A stretch of DNA of 64,000 bases from Symsagittifera roscoffensis (Eukaryota; Xenacoelomorpha; Acoela; Convolutidae), in contig NC_087071.1 in the NCBI RefSeq assembly GCF_963678635.1, positions 42,980,153-43,044,152 on the forward strand, in the 5' to 3' direction. The translations under genes were made by a program, and so were the position numbers. Below are positions 50,301 through 58,666 of this stretch, piece by piece (positions within the stretch are counted from its first letter, which is position 1; the number at the start of each line of letters is the position of its first letter). The notes beneath the pieces were generated by a model that was given only the letters and a program-made list of their open reading frames with translations, did not search any database and had not been told where the DNA came from.

Positions 50301-50475
50301 TGAGAAGCGATGGATGAAAATCAGACAGAAGCACCGAGATTTGGAACGCATATCGGAAAATTTTTATAACGAAATTCTCGAGCAAAATCAGTTGAATAAA
50401 AACGATGTCGACAATAACTATGTCGAAAATGATGAGGATGGCGGAAATATTGAAAATTTCTACCATAATGAATAA
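44158..50475 (+). CDS. Seven-transmembrane receptor, cAMP-receptor-like (three exons)
   Basis: Host gene reconstructed from three exons: 44158-44349, 44500-44702 and 49620-50475. Phases match (0, then 2, with a Trp codon split TG/G) and give 416 residues. N-terminus with an Asn-glycosylation site (NQT); TM1 about 30-56; TM2 about 76-96 with Asp86; Cys115 opening TM3 (113-141, VWSVTW); TM4 158-175 (IVWPFG). A long second outer loop carries Cys194 and Cys209. TM5 216-243; TM6 285-309 with IFYYP at the usual CWxP place; TM7 319-347 with NITFY in place of NPxxY. An acidic, Asn-rich tail follows. KVIA in TM2, the TM3 tryptophans and the TM4 WP-G resemble class E cAMP receptors; a divergent rhodopsin-type receptor is the alternative. 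Ligand unknown. Intron 2 is full of transposon relics. Confidence 0.75.
44500..44702 (+). CDS. Receptor exon 2 (TM2 and first part of TM3)
   Basis: Reads VYEGEGERKKSQKVIAMVVL through SKVWSVT and ends in ATG before a strong GTGAGT donor. The acceptor ACTAAG at 44498-44499 keeps the frame from exon 1 but lacks a pyrimidine tract, so the 5' edge is the weakest boundary. Intron 1 is 150 bp. Confidence 0.65.
44769..45090. mobile_element. hAT-like MITE copy, diverged, in receptor intron 2
   Basis: Starts AGGGGCGGATCTAGAG-TTTTCTAGAGGGGG and shares GCGCTCCC, TTAGGGTTGnTCG and ACGGATG landmarks in order with 51061-51396. The right terminus is not clear. Non-autonomous; no transposase. It lies 67 bp after the exon 2 donor. 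Confidence 0.65.
45150..47110 (+). mobile_element. Copia-type element fossil in receptor intron 2
   Basis: Plus-strand pieces: the integrase zinc-binding end and core (RWHSRMGH near 45152, GPIDPIAVDGHRYAM, then EILKRFTKDTGVPQTLVSDGAGEY at 45423-45503), the RT end (ISDLKWFLGT near 46215, ENEIRLSQENYI) and RNase H (DAYWAGILGNRRSTSGFCYKL, TTTAEAEHNAAAETVK, then DNQACIALF to about 47060). Domain order integrase-RT-RNase H marks Ty1/copia. The 5' part is missing. Very broken, old. Same direction as the host gene. Confidence 0.85.
47186..47372 (+). repeat. Candidate 3' LTR of the Copia fossil
   Basis: About 187 bp beginning TGTTGAAA and ending TTGTTACA, with a TATATAA box inside and lying just after the RNase H end. 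There is no partner LTR to confirm it. Confidence 0.35.
48060..49078 (+). mobile_element. BEL/Pao integrase fossil in receptor intron 2
   Basis: The frame at 48108-48536 reads KFYLDNDLIQTRGRF and FELFENANRRCVQHV, the zinc-binding entry of BEL integrase. Nearby is a LRFDDLIDYTYSS-NKTGIDYLG-type segment, and the frame at 48875-49078 ends with VSSDIEDVPPLTSSHCLIGRPF, the BEL integrase tail (usually LTPSHFLIGRP). Most of the integrase core is absent and both LTRs are lacking. Broken, several breaks. Confidence 0.75.
49079..49619. other. Remainder of receptor intron 2
   Basis: No gene or element end recognised. Ends in ATCATTTCAG, a good splice acceptor. Confidence 0.6.
49620..50475 (+). CDS. Receptor exon 3 (rest of TM3 to C-terminus)
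   Basis: Opens directly after TTTCAG, completes the split Trp codon and runs 284 codons to a stop. Contains the end of TM3 through TM7 and the cytoplasmic tail (see the gene entry). Uninterrupted, with ordinary amino-acid use, so the gene looks functional. Confidence 0.8.
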
Positions 50476-50748
50476 TTTTCACCGAAATTCAACAAAAATT
50501 TTTATGTAATACGGACCAAATGAGATACTTTTGTTATCTCAATAATATGATGATAAAACCCGTATATGATTCATTGAAACTAATTCAAGCTAAAAATTTG
50601 ATTTTCATGAAAACTGATAACATGAGTTGACTCAATTATAATTTAATCATTTTGATATTACCGTTTACTGATTGAAAAAACTGAAATGCTGGATCAGGGG
50701 CGGATCTAGGATTTTCTCGGGGGGGGGGTATGAATAATTGACTTTATT
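50383..50748 (+). repeat. 366-bp tandem duplication, left copy (receptor tail and 3' UTR)
   Basis: Begins within the codons for QNQLNKNDVDNN, includes the stop, the 3' UTR and the first 35 or so bases of a MITE (CAGGGGCGG at 50695), and then repeats from 50749. Confidence 0.9.
50695..50729. mobile_element. MITE left-end fragment
   Basis: CAGGGGCGGATCTAGGATTT plus a G-run, cut short by the tandem junction. It is the duplicate of the MITE start at 51061. Confidence 0.8.
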
Positions 50749-51096
50749 CAAAATCAGTTGAATAAAAACGATGTCGACAATAACGATGTCGAAAAGGATG
50801 AGGATGGCGGAAATATTGAAAATTTCTACCATAATGAATAATTTTCACCGAAATTCAACAAAAAATTTTATGTAATACGGACCAAATGAGATACTTTTGT
50901 TATCTCAATAATATGATGATAAAACCCGTATATGATTCATTGAAACTAATTCAAGCTAAAAATTTGATTTTCATGAAAACTGATAACATGAGTTGACTCA
51001 ATTATAATTTAATCATTTTGATATTACCGTTTACTGATTGAAAAAACTGAAATGCTGGATCAGGGGCGGATCTAGGATTTTCTCGGGGGGGGGGGG
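50749..51096 (+). repeat. 366-bp tandem duplication, right copy
   Basis: Nearly identical to 50383-50748 (offset 366). It includes a second, displaced copy of the last 30 or so codons of the receptor with a few substitutions, and continues into the full MITE. It lies after the gene's stop and is probably untranslated. Confidence 0.9.
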
Positions 51097-51396
51097 GGGT
51101 GACCAAATTGATTTTCCGAACGCTCCCGGAAATTTTTGAAGGCCAGATCAAAAACATCGTTTTTGGGTACGTTTTTTTTAACATTTAAGAAAAAATTGCT
51201 TTTTTAATTCGGCGCGCGCTCCCCTCAAAATTTAGTATATATTGGAGTCGAAGACACCTTTAGAAAAAAATTAGGGTTGATCGGCCTAAAATGGATGTCG
51301 TAAAATAATACCAAAGGTGGGACCCTTTGCTTGAGTGGGTTGAATCCCTGAAGAGGTAAGTTCGACCGCCCGGCCCCTCCCTTAAATCCACCCCTG
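51061..51396. mobile_element. hAT-like MITE with 8-bp target duplication
   Basis: 336 bp with terminal inverted repeats CAGGGGCGGATCTA / TAAATCCACCCCTG (one or two mismatches) and flanking octamers TGCTGGAT (51053-51060) and AGCTGGAT (51397-51404), seven of eight matching. CAGGGG-type ends and 8-bp duplications mark the hAT superfamily. No coding; a run of about 14 G near the left end. Confidence 0.8.
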
Positions 51397-51404
51397 AGCT
51401 GGAT

Positions 51405-53420
51405 TAAGTTAACATCCCCCAACGATAAACGATGATAAACAAAATTCCGTTTATCTTCACCTATTTTTAATTTGATGCCAACTAATAAGCGCCAAATTTT
51501 CCAACTCGGAACTAGAACAGTCCTTCTTCCTAAAGCGCTTCAGTTTAAAAGATGGTAACTTTGTCCAAAAAATCAAAACCTGCTGAACTAGAAAAATAAA
51601 AATTTAGCTCATTATCTTGGTTCGAAATTAATGAATAATAAATGTTTTTTCTTCAGATCAATTTTGATGACTAAAATTGTGTTACTTTTGAAGGTATAAT
51701 CTTATGTCACATTTTTATTATTGTCACATTTTTATTATTTGATATAATCAAAATAATATCTTATTATATTATTTTGATTATATCACATGTGAATGTTTGC
51801 TTTGTTTTTTTCTCCTATGCTACCAAATTTGGTCAACTTGTTTTAAACACTCTGAAATATTTCCCACCGCCACCATAAATAGGTTTGAAGCGCAAAAAAT
51901 GATTTCGCGAGGTTAATTATAGAGAAAAAGATCTGTTTGGAGCTTTGTAAATAACATGCGTTCCATATTTTAAAGCAATCAGGCTAAACTAATAAAACTT
52001 CTGTTTAGTAAATTCACTGGTAGTTGAAATCGACAAAAGAGCTATGACACTTCAATTATGACGACCATCAGTCATGAAATTTTATAGTTTTGAATTTTGC
52101 CACATTTGATAAATCAAAGCGCGCAAAATCTTAACTTTCGTGTAAGACATGTTCCAAACTCGACGAATCAATCTAGCTTGAGAAACTTTATTACCAGAAA
52201 AAAGGGTAGTAAATTATTGAAACTAATGCAATAGAAATCAAAAACTACACGACTTTGTAATTGACAATTTTTGAGAAAAAAAATATTCAAAAACGAATCA
52301 GCATAAATATTTCTAACTTTAATTGGCAGTAAACTCTTAAGTAAACTAGTAATCAACTAATATCGAATCAGCTCCTAAAAACAGTTTGAACTTTTTTGTG
52401 CCGGCAATGTGAAATTAGCAGCATCATCAATGATAAAATGTTCGTGCCGCAATTTCAAACTATGCCCATAAATACAGTTAATTTTGAATCACAACGAGGA
52501 AGCCGAAACAGAACTAGTCAGGGCGCGAGGCGCACACAAGGTTCTTGATTTGTTACAGTTTGAAAATTTTGCTGAACCTATTCAAAACTTTATAATTTTT
52601 TTCAAACCATTTCTTACATTTCCATTTGTATTAGAACCTGACGCAACGCTGACCAGTCACCCATGCTTCTAACTGAGTTAACATGTTAAAATAGTTTGAA
52701 AACGGAGAAAACGTTTAACTACTGAACGACATGAGCAATTAAAGATGGTTTGTTAAACGAAAAGATGTCTATAGAGCTGTTGCTCTCAAGATCCTGCGGG
52801 CACGCGAAACAGCTCAAAGTTTTGCTCATTCAATCTTTTAAAAGACTTTCCATGCAATTGAATTCAAATGCATTCAGTAGTTTAAGGTCGTTCAATATAA
52901 AAAAAGGTGAAAAAAAACCCTGAACTCACTTATTTGGGTCTGTATCTGACTCCTCTGACGTTTTGGTCAATTGACGTACCGTTTCACTACCAGTTGCTGG
53001 TATAGACTCACTCAATGGAACTCATTAAAAGATGAGAAAGTGAAGCTGTTTTGAAAAAATTTCAATGAATTGATGCAATAGGCGAAAAGTTAAAAAGCGA
53101 TTTTCTTAACATCAAATTGAGCACTCTTCAAATTGATCTCTATTGAAGAAATAGATGAAAACAGTGATACAACTAAAAACCGCAATTCTGTAATTTTTAT
53201 TTCAAAATATACGGAAAGTTCAATTCGTATTAAACAGAATATAATTCTGAAAACATCGTTTTCTCGAATGAAGGTTCAAACCTGTTCACTCATCTTAGGA
53301 GCACGTGACAGATATAATGAAACAACGACCCTTGTGAGCAGAAGAAAAGAAAACTAATACTGAAATGTATCAATGATACAAATTGGTGAGCTGAGCGAGT
53401 TGAATACGTGAAAAAGTTTT
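51405..53420. other. No gene seen apart from the palindrome
   Basis: AT-rich sequence downstream of the receptor gene. Frames such as 52484-52672 are short and unrecognised. Confidence 0.4.
51740..51785. repeat. Perfect inverted repeat, 20-bp arms
   Basis: TGATATAATCAAAATAATAT at 51740-51759, a 6-base loop, and its exact complement at 51766-51785. Just left of it GTCACATTTTTATTATT stands twice in tandem. It would form a stable cruciform or RNA hairpin. Confidence 0.9.
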
Positions 53421-53424
53421 GTCT

Positions 53425-53490
53425 GTTATCGGGATTTGAACCTGGTCATTCGGCGCGTGGATCCAATCATTATGCGCCAGTCTATGAAGG
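53425..53490 (-). tRNA. tRNA-like relic
   Basis: On the minus strand an A-box-like TGGCGCATAATGATTGG (53463-53479) and a B-box GGTTCAAATCC (53432-53442) stand at tRNA spacing. Acceptor arms do not pair and the anticodon loop is irregular, so this is a tRNA pseudogene or the head of a SINE rather than a working tRNA. Confidence 0.4.
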
Positions 53491-53718
53491 TACTTAGAAA
53501 AAATTTTTTTAAAGTTATTCTATTCACCTTTTATTTCCCCGATTCGTCCCAGCAAAAGTAACATTTCTAGACAAAACTAGCTATTATTTTGCAAGGCAAG
53601 ATCGTCAATTTCTTTTTATGTGCATAACTCTAAAAACTCGCCGTGGCTCGTGAAAAAGGAACAGAAATAGCGCGCTGCCCGCGATCGGACTCAAGGGTTA
53701 CCACCAAGGTGGCTTGTA

Positions 53719-53773
53719 TCAGGGAGAAGCCCTGATTGTCCAAATTGCCATTTAAGGTTTAGGGAGCATTACT
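53719..53773 (+). repeat. Hairpin module, copy A
   Basis: TCAGGGAGAAGCCCTGA (6-bp stem) followed by a conserved TTTAAGGTTTAGGGAGCA. The most diverged of three copies. Confidence 0.65.
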
Positions 53774-54760
53774 TATCTAGATAGCAGTTTTAGAATATTC
53801 TAAAATCGAATGTGCAATGCATGGGAAAAACTGCCCTGGATCCTCCTGCAGCAGCCTAAGAGTCACGGGCTGGTTTTCAAGAAACTTTCGAAGTCCTGGA
53901 CTTGCATGGTTTGTGGGTGGACTTTTAAAAATCGGAAAAGGTTTTAAAACTGCACGAAAAAAACAATAGGTATTCTTAATTATGAAAACTCACAGGTTGA
54001 GTCACAAGAGCCTCGCAGATAAACTGCAGTAGCAGATTCATATTTGAAAATACAATTTGAACTTTGCACCGATTAAGAAAAAAAAATTACTTATCTAACC
54101 GTTTATAAACAAAAAAAAACTAAATTTATTTCCACACAAAACGGTTATTTCAATTTTTGTTTTTTTTTGTGTGACTTACACAACCCAATTAAATTTTGCG
54201 TAGCGTTTTTTTCTGAAAAGGTTGTTTGAGCATAAAAATGACATTGTGGAAATAAAAATTTAGTTGAATTGAAAAAAGGCTGATATACAGGATTTTTTGG
54301 AAGTGTGCAACTAGCAGGCATCCAGTCTTGATATTTAAGAATTTTTAATTTTCATACTTACTGCAGAGTTTCTGGATGGCCCCTGACAACAAATTTAGGA
54401 TTGCCTTGAGCTCCTTCAAATCCTGACAGGATGTTAAAGGCTTTTCCCTGGCTATGTAACCCGAGAACGTTATGTTCAAATTCATAAATCTACCAGTCTA
54501 ATCGATATTAGATAAAATTTTGATGTTAGGCTTACGTTCACGTTAAATCAATGTGAAATCTACTGCAACATTTTTGCATCATTGAAAATTGATATCAATT
54601 AACTGTAAAAGTTTTCATTTTTGAGTCATTTCAAAAACTCAAGGTTTTTGATTCAAAACATTTACTGACTCTATTTGTGTATTTGGAACTGATATCAATT
54701 AAAAGTGAAAATTTTAGCATAAATAACTGTAAATCACTGCAGAAAAACAAAACAAAACTG
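53774..54760. other. No gene seen
   Basis: AT-rich; includes poly-A/T runs and no recognisable frame. Confidence 0.4.
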
Positions 54761-54766
54761 ATCGTT

Positions 54767-54820
54767 TTAGGGCGAAGCCCTGAACGTTCCGACTGCTTTT
54801 TAAGGTCTAAGGAGCAGTAA
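54767..54820 (+). repeat. Hairpin module, copy B
   Basis: TTAGGGCGAAGCCCTGA: 7-bp RNA stem with a GAA loop, one position U-G. Then CGTTCCGACT, TTTTTAAGGTCTAAGGAGCA. About 200 bp before copy C, with a shared CCCCACACGCCAT segment after each. Confidence 0.75.
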
Positions 54821-54970
54821 AAACGAGAAAACAATAATTTAAAAAAAAATGGACAAAAAAAATCAAAATTTGAAATTTTTTACTGAAAACCATCCCCCAC
54901 ACGCCATGCCATAAAAAGAACAATGAGATAGATTTCGCATCCAGTAACAAATGAAACAAGACTGCTCGTA

Positions 54971-55025
54971 TCAGGGCGAAGCCCTGAAAGTTCCGACTCT
55001 CTTTTAAGGTTTTTGGGGCAGTAAT
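54971..55025 (+). repeat. Hairpin module, copy C
   Basis: TCAGGGCGAAGCCCTGA: perfect 7-bp stem and GAA loop, followed by AGTTCCGACT, TTTTAAGGTTTTTGGGGCA. Forms a tandem pair with copy B. Confidence 0.75.
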
Positions 55026-55990
55026 AACATAAAAAAATAAATTTAATAAAAAAAAGATATTTTTTTTCTAAAATTTGAATTTTTTTTGGAAATCAGCACC
55101 CCACACGCCATATAAAGTACAAAAGGATAAATTTCGCTCCTTGTACCATACTAACTATGGCAAATAAGCTTCTTTCAACCAATTTGGAACAATTTTAAGA
55201 GTGATTAACTCTCCGCTTACGCGTTCATAGCGCGAAATATATCGCGCGTTAATTGTCTCAAATTGGCCAAAATGGCAATCTTTAAACCCCCACAACTGAA
55301 CGAAAAATGATCGCAGGTGAAATATCTTTTCAAATACAAATTCAAGGCAACAAACTTTTTTGAGTGATAGAAAAACTCTGTCAAAATTGTCTATTTGAAA
55401 GTCGAAAATTGTCTGAAGAACAAAATAAAGGTCCAGCACAAATATTTTGTTATTTTGTTTACAAAAATCAGAACAATAATTCACTTTTGCACTGTGTTGA
55501 GCAATCTGAATAATTCGCAACAGAGTGAATTATAAGCTTGAATACAAAATATTAAATTGCGTTTTTTTTCGAGCCATTGCAATATTGTTTATGTAGAACT
55601 TAAAAATACTGTACAGATCAAGTTCCCATGAGAAATGTTTTTTAACAAAAATTTCCGGATGCAAAAAGTTCTCTAGACCCAACAAGTGATCCTTTCCAAC
55701 AAAAATTAGACAAATAGTGGCGCTGAAATTTAACGTTGAACAAACCCAAAGAACACTAGGAGAACTGGAGCTTTTTCTGATGAAATAAAACACAATATAA
55801 CACGATGAGACAGGTATGCCAGTTTTACGGGTATTTTTCAATTTTCCATGAAATCATTTCCAAAAATTTTTCAACAAGTGAGATAAAACTAACCCTTAAC
55901 TAAATTCTAACCCTTAACTAAAATTAAATTTTAACTCTTTTCACCTAATCGAGTTTCACATAATCAATGTAATAACAAAGTGATATAATT
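55026..55990. other. No supported gene
   Basis: Two minus-strand frames of 121 and 103 codons (55155-55520, 55530-55841) have no recognisable domain; frames of this length are expected by chance in AT-rich sequence of this size. Confidence 0.4.
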
Positions 55991-55999
55991 ATATGGGCG

Positions 56000-56400
56000 C
56001 TGGAACCAGGTCTAAGCTAGTATTTATATCCAATTATTTTATTGATAAAACTATCCCCTAAAGTATTACTAACTAACCAATCATATTCCATCAATAACAA
56101 TGACAATTATTTGCAGTGCAGAAAAAATTTGTAGTTTCAGCAACCAGAACAATTTGAACAAATCATAGAATACAGTTGTTCTCCCTTTGGACTAGTTCCA
56201 TACCCTAATTCGCAAATACCAGTATACAATAGATCTATTGAGACTAGGAGATATGAATGTAAAATTAAGATTGGTATTGGACTAAGAAGTCGCACGAATC
56301 TATCCGACCGAAAATAAAATAGAGTGACGAACAGACGGTATACCGTATCTGAAATTACTCTATGAGAAAGCTACCTCTAGCTTGAACTCATCTGGTGCGG
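56000..56400. repeat. LTR-like repeat, copy 3 of 3 (inverted)
   Basis: Reverse complement matches 43215-43640 over about 400 bp and 27350-27620 over a shorter part. The right edge passes into TGGTGCGGC, a PBS-like TGG start, followed by leader sequence also found at 42.6-43.0 kb. A truncated plus-strand copy of the same element family. Confidence 0.7.
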
Positions 56401-56720
56401 CAAAAAATTTCAAAAAAAAATATTTATTAAAAAAAATAAGGACTGATAAAAAGATACACAACGCGTTCTTTCATTACAATCTGCAGTAAATTAACTTGGA
56501 ACACTTCTGTAAAATTAATAATTTTTCTTGAATAAAAAGTTTTACAATTCTTTTTCCAATTATTAGGTAAAAGAAAATTTAAAAATTAGATTTAATAAAT
56601 CTATGAAAAGTTCCTTGCTTCTCAATAATTCACTTTTTCTCGCCTCGTTTTGTCACATAAAAAATAACCAAACTTTTCTTAAAAACTAATATTATTTAAG
56701 ACCATATCTCTAAAAATAAT
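56401..56720 (+). mobile_element. Truncated leader of the errantivirus-like family
   Basis: Reverse complement of about 42600-43000 (GATAAAAAGATACACAA, the TTTCTCGCCTCGTTT stretch). Only LTR and leader remain in this copy; no coding. Confidence 0.6.
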
Positions 56721-56787
56721 CCTTGAAGCTTGTTGCAATGCAAAACAAGAGTATAGAATAAAACGAGTATAGATGCATATAAAATAA

Positions 56788-56868
56788 GCACAGTTGGCCG
56801 AGCGGCCTAAGCTAACGCCGATTATATAGGTTAACAGTTGACGTAGGTTCGAGTCCCCCACCTGCCCA
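56788..56868 (+). tRNA. tRNA-Leu-like relic (pseudogene or SINE head)
   Basis: TGGCCGAGCGGCCTAAG at 56795 matches the D-arm of leucine tRNAs (A box), and GGTTCGAGTCC at 56846-56856 is a perfect B box. Acceptor strands do not pair, the T-stem is partly mispaired and the anticodon region is too long, so it is not a sound tRNA. It may keep pol III promoter activity. It lies about 320 bp before the PBS of the BEL element. Confidence 0.55.
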
Positions 56869-56875
56869 TGTATTA

Positions 56876-57183
56876 ATATACTAAAAACGGGGGTTACATC
56901 CTATTTTTACTGTTTTTTGGTTCTAATTCGGTTCAGCCTTGATTAAGGCTGACCGCCAAAAAGAGCAATTTGTCTCAAGGACATTACCGACCGGTTCTTG
57001 TGGCTAGCTTGCTCCGTTTTGTACCAAAAACGGACAGTTCAGAATTGAAGTTATTTGATGTTATGCTTGACCAAAATTATGATAAAATATTGATTTTTCC
57101 GAGAGTCTTTGCCGATAAATACTCTTTATAATTCAAAGCATTCGACTTCATAGTTTTACCAAATAACGGAGATTGAGCGCACA
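56876..57183 (+). repeat. Probable 5' LTR (right end only) of BEL/Pao element
   Basis: Inferred from the PBS that follows. The sequence ends GCGCACA at 57183. A TTTATAA-type box lies near 57123. The 3' LTR is outside the window, so the left edge (several TGT candidates) cannot be fixed. Confidence 0.4.
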
Positions 57184-57186
57184 TTT

Positions 57187-57204
57187 TGGCGCCCCACAAG
57201 GGAC
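57187..57204 (+). other. Primer binding site, lysine-tRNA-like
   Basis: TGGCGCCCCACAAGGGAC has the frame of a classical Lys-tRNA PBS (TGGCGCCC-...-AGGGAC) and lies three bases after a CACA end. Primer identity is inferred. Confidence 0.6.
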
Positions 57205-57748
57205 CGACCGAGAAGTCGCGCGTCGGCAACGTCTTCAAATCGGAACTCGGCAATTGAAACAAATGACCAAAAAGAATCTTCTGAAACTTCAAACTCTCCC
57301 GATAAAGAGTCACATTCGTTGTCTCCGGAAATCAAGGAAGCAATCGCCACAGCAGATCCCAGCAGTTGTTGGGCAGACTACTTTCCAGAAAACTTGTCGC
57401 TCAATTCCAGCTTCGCTACTCAAAAACCAGAAACTGAAGAGCAGTCGGAAACTGAACCTCCACTGATAACAGAAATTCAAGTTTCATCGCCAAAAAAAAG
57501 CGAATGATGAGTCGAGTGAATCACATGTTTTGTTAAATGTATCATCCGACGCGAATTCTAGTTATGTAACTACTTCTCCGGAATCCCTGAACGAAACGGG
57601 TCCCTCGACGTCTCCGATGCATAAGAACCTAAACGAATCATTTACTGACGACGAAAATTCTCCAGCCCAACAAACGCAACATTTCAATTCGGCGGTGTTG
57701 GGCCAGACTCCGAGAAATCTTTTCTTCAGCTCGGAACCCAGCAGGTGA
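57205..57748 (+). CDS. Ser/Glu-rich leader ORF region of BEL element
   Basis: Open stretches at 57173-57507 and 57530-57748 have clear protein-like composition (SNSPDKESHSLSPEIKEAI, PSSCWADYFPENLSLNSS, TSPESLNETGPSTSP). They are acidic and Ser/Thr-rich with no known domain, probably disordered. The region ends at CCCAGCAG/GTGAGC (57745), a strong splice-donor match. It lies right after the PBS, so it is part of the element and may form a spliced leader product. Role unknown. Confidence 0.5.
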
Positions 57749-58300
57749 GCTTGTGAGCAGACAGGCGAAAGAGCAGATTGTTGGAAGAGGGGCCTGTTCC
57801 GGTGCCCTGATTGTGGACTTCTGAGCTGTGTTTTCTCGACACCCGAAGTTTTGGATTTTTTCCCGGTGTCGCCAATCTCCAATTAAAAACTGTAAGACGT
57901 TTCCAAAACTTTTAAAACTCTCCATTCGTGCTTTAAATTTATATACGATGTCATTTATACTAAAAATTTTCCCGCAAGCTAGCCCTCGGTAATTTTTCTC
58001 AATACCCAAAATTTTTGGACAGTTCCGTTGAACTGAAATATCTTACAGTCGGTACATAGACAAACTGACTTGACATTTTTTCTCGATACCAAAAATTTTT
58101 GGATATATGTGAACGGAATATTAATCAGTGAAATCGGAACATAGACAAGAGGTACTGGACTAGTTTTTTGGATTGGTTTATGACTCGAACCTGCTGGCCA
58201 AAATTTAATGAAAAATTTTGTGAAAAAAGTAAAAAATTAACAAAAAATCCTCAAAACGTCTCCAGAATTCTGCGAAAATGTGCTGTAAGATGAAACCAAC
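57749..58300. other. Intron-like stretch in BEL leader
   Basis: Between the donor-like site and the acceptor-like repeats. The motif CTCGATAC/CTCAATACCC...AAATTTTTGGA stands twice (near 57997 and 58083). No gene. Confidence 0.4.
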
Positions 58301-58302
58301 CT

Positions 58303-58430
58303 TATGTTAAGTGGTCTGGTAGCGAAATATCAGGCAAATTAAGTTGAGTTTTTTCATCCTCAGGTTTCTTCCGCGTGTGTTGTTGGAACTTAACCAATTT
58401 GCCTGATCCCCCACCCACCATTGGTGAAAC
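58303..58430 (+). repeat. Acceptor-like segment, copy 1
   Basis: TAAGTGGTCTGG, AAGTTGAGTTTTTTCATCCTCAG, then a GTTTCTTCCG-CGTGTGTTGTTGG tail. TTTTTTCATCCTCAG is a good acceptor with pyrimidine tract. Repeats at 58506. Confidence 0.7.
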
Positions 58431-58505
58431 TGAAAGCCAGTTCGCTTCGAGTAAAACAAAGCCGTTTCAGCCCGTCCGATTTTTGACTTCGTTGCGTGAC
58501 AGTAA

Positions 58506-58626
58506 AGTTAAGTGGTCAGGTACGGTGATATTAAGTGAGTTAAGTTGAATTCTTTCATCCTCAGGTTTACTCCGTGTGTGTTGTTGGAGTTCAACCGACC
58601 TACTTAATTTTCCAACCCCATTGGTA
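58506..58626 (+). repeat. Acceptor-like segment, copy 2
   Basis: Same parts as 58303-58430: TTAAGTGGTCAGG, TTCTTTCATCCTCAG, GTTTACTCCGTGTGTG. About 200 bp downstream of copy 1 and 40 bp before the accessory ORF's ATG at 58667. Confidence 0.7.
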
Positions 58627-58666
58627 CTTAAGCGTAACGAAGCCGTCGCATAGGTCCCCCAAGTGT

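Noticed and set aside
55155-55841. Two minus-strand frames of 121 and 103 codons
   Set aside because: No domain, no conserved context, and about one such frame is expected by chance in this much AT-rich sequence.
57205-57748. Leader ORF taken as an independent host gene
   Set aside because: It follows directly on a PBS-like site and precedes the BEL gag in the same direction, so it is better explained as part of the element; this remains unproven without the LTR pair.
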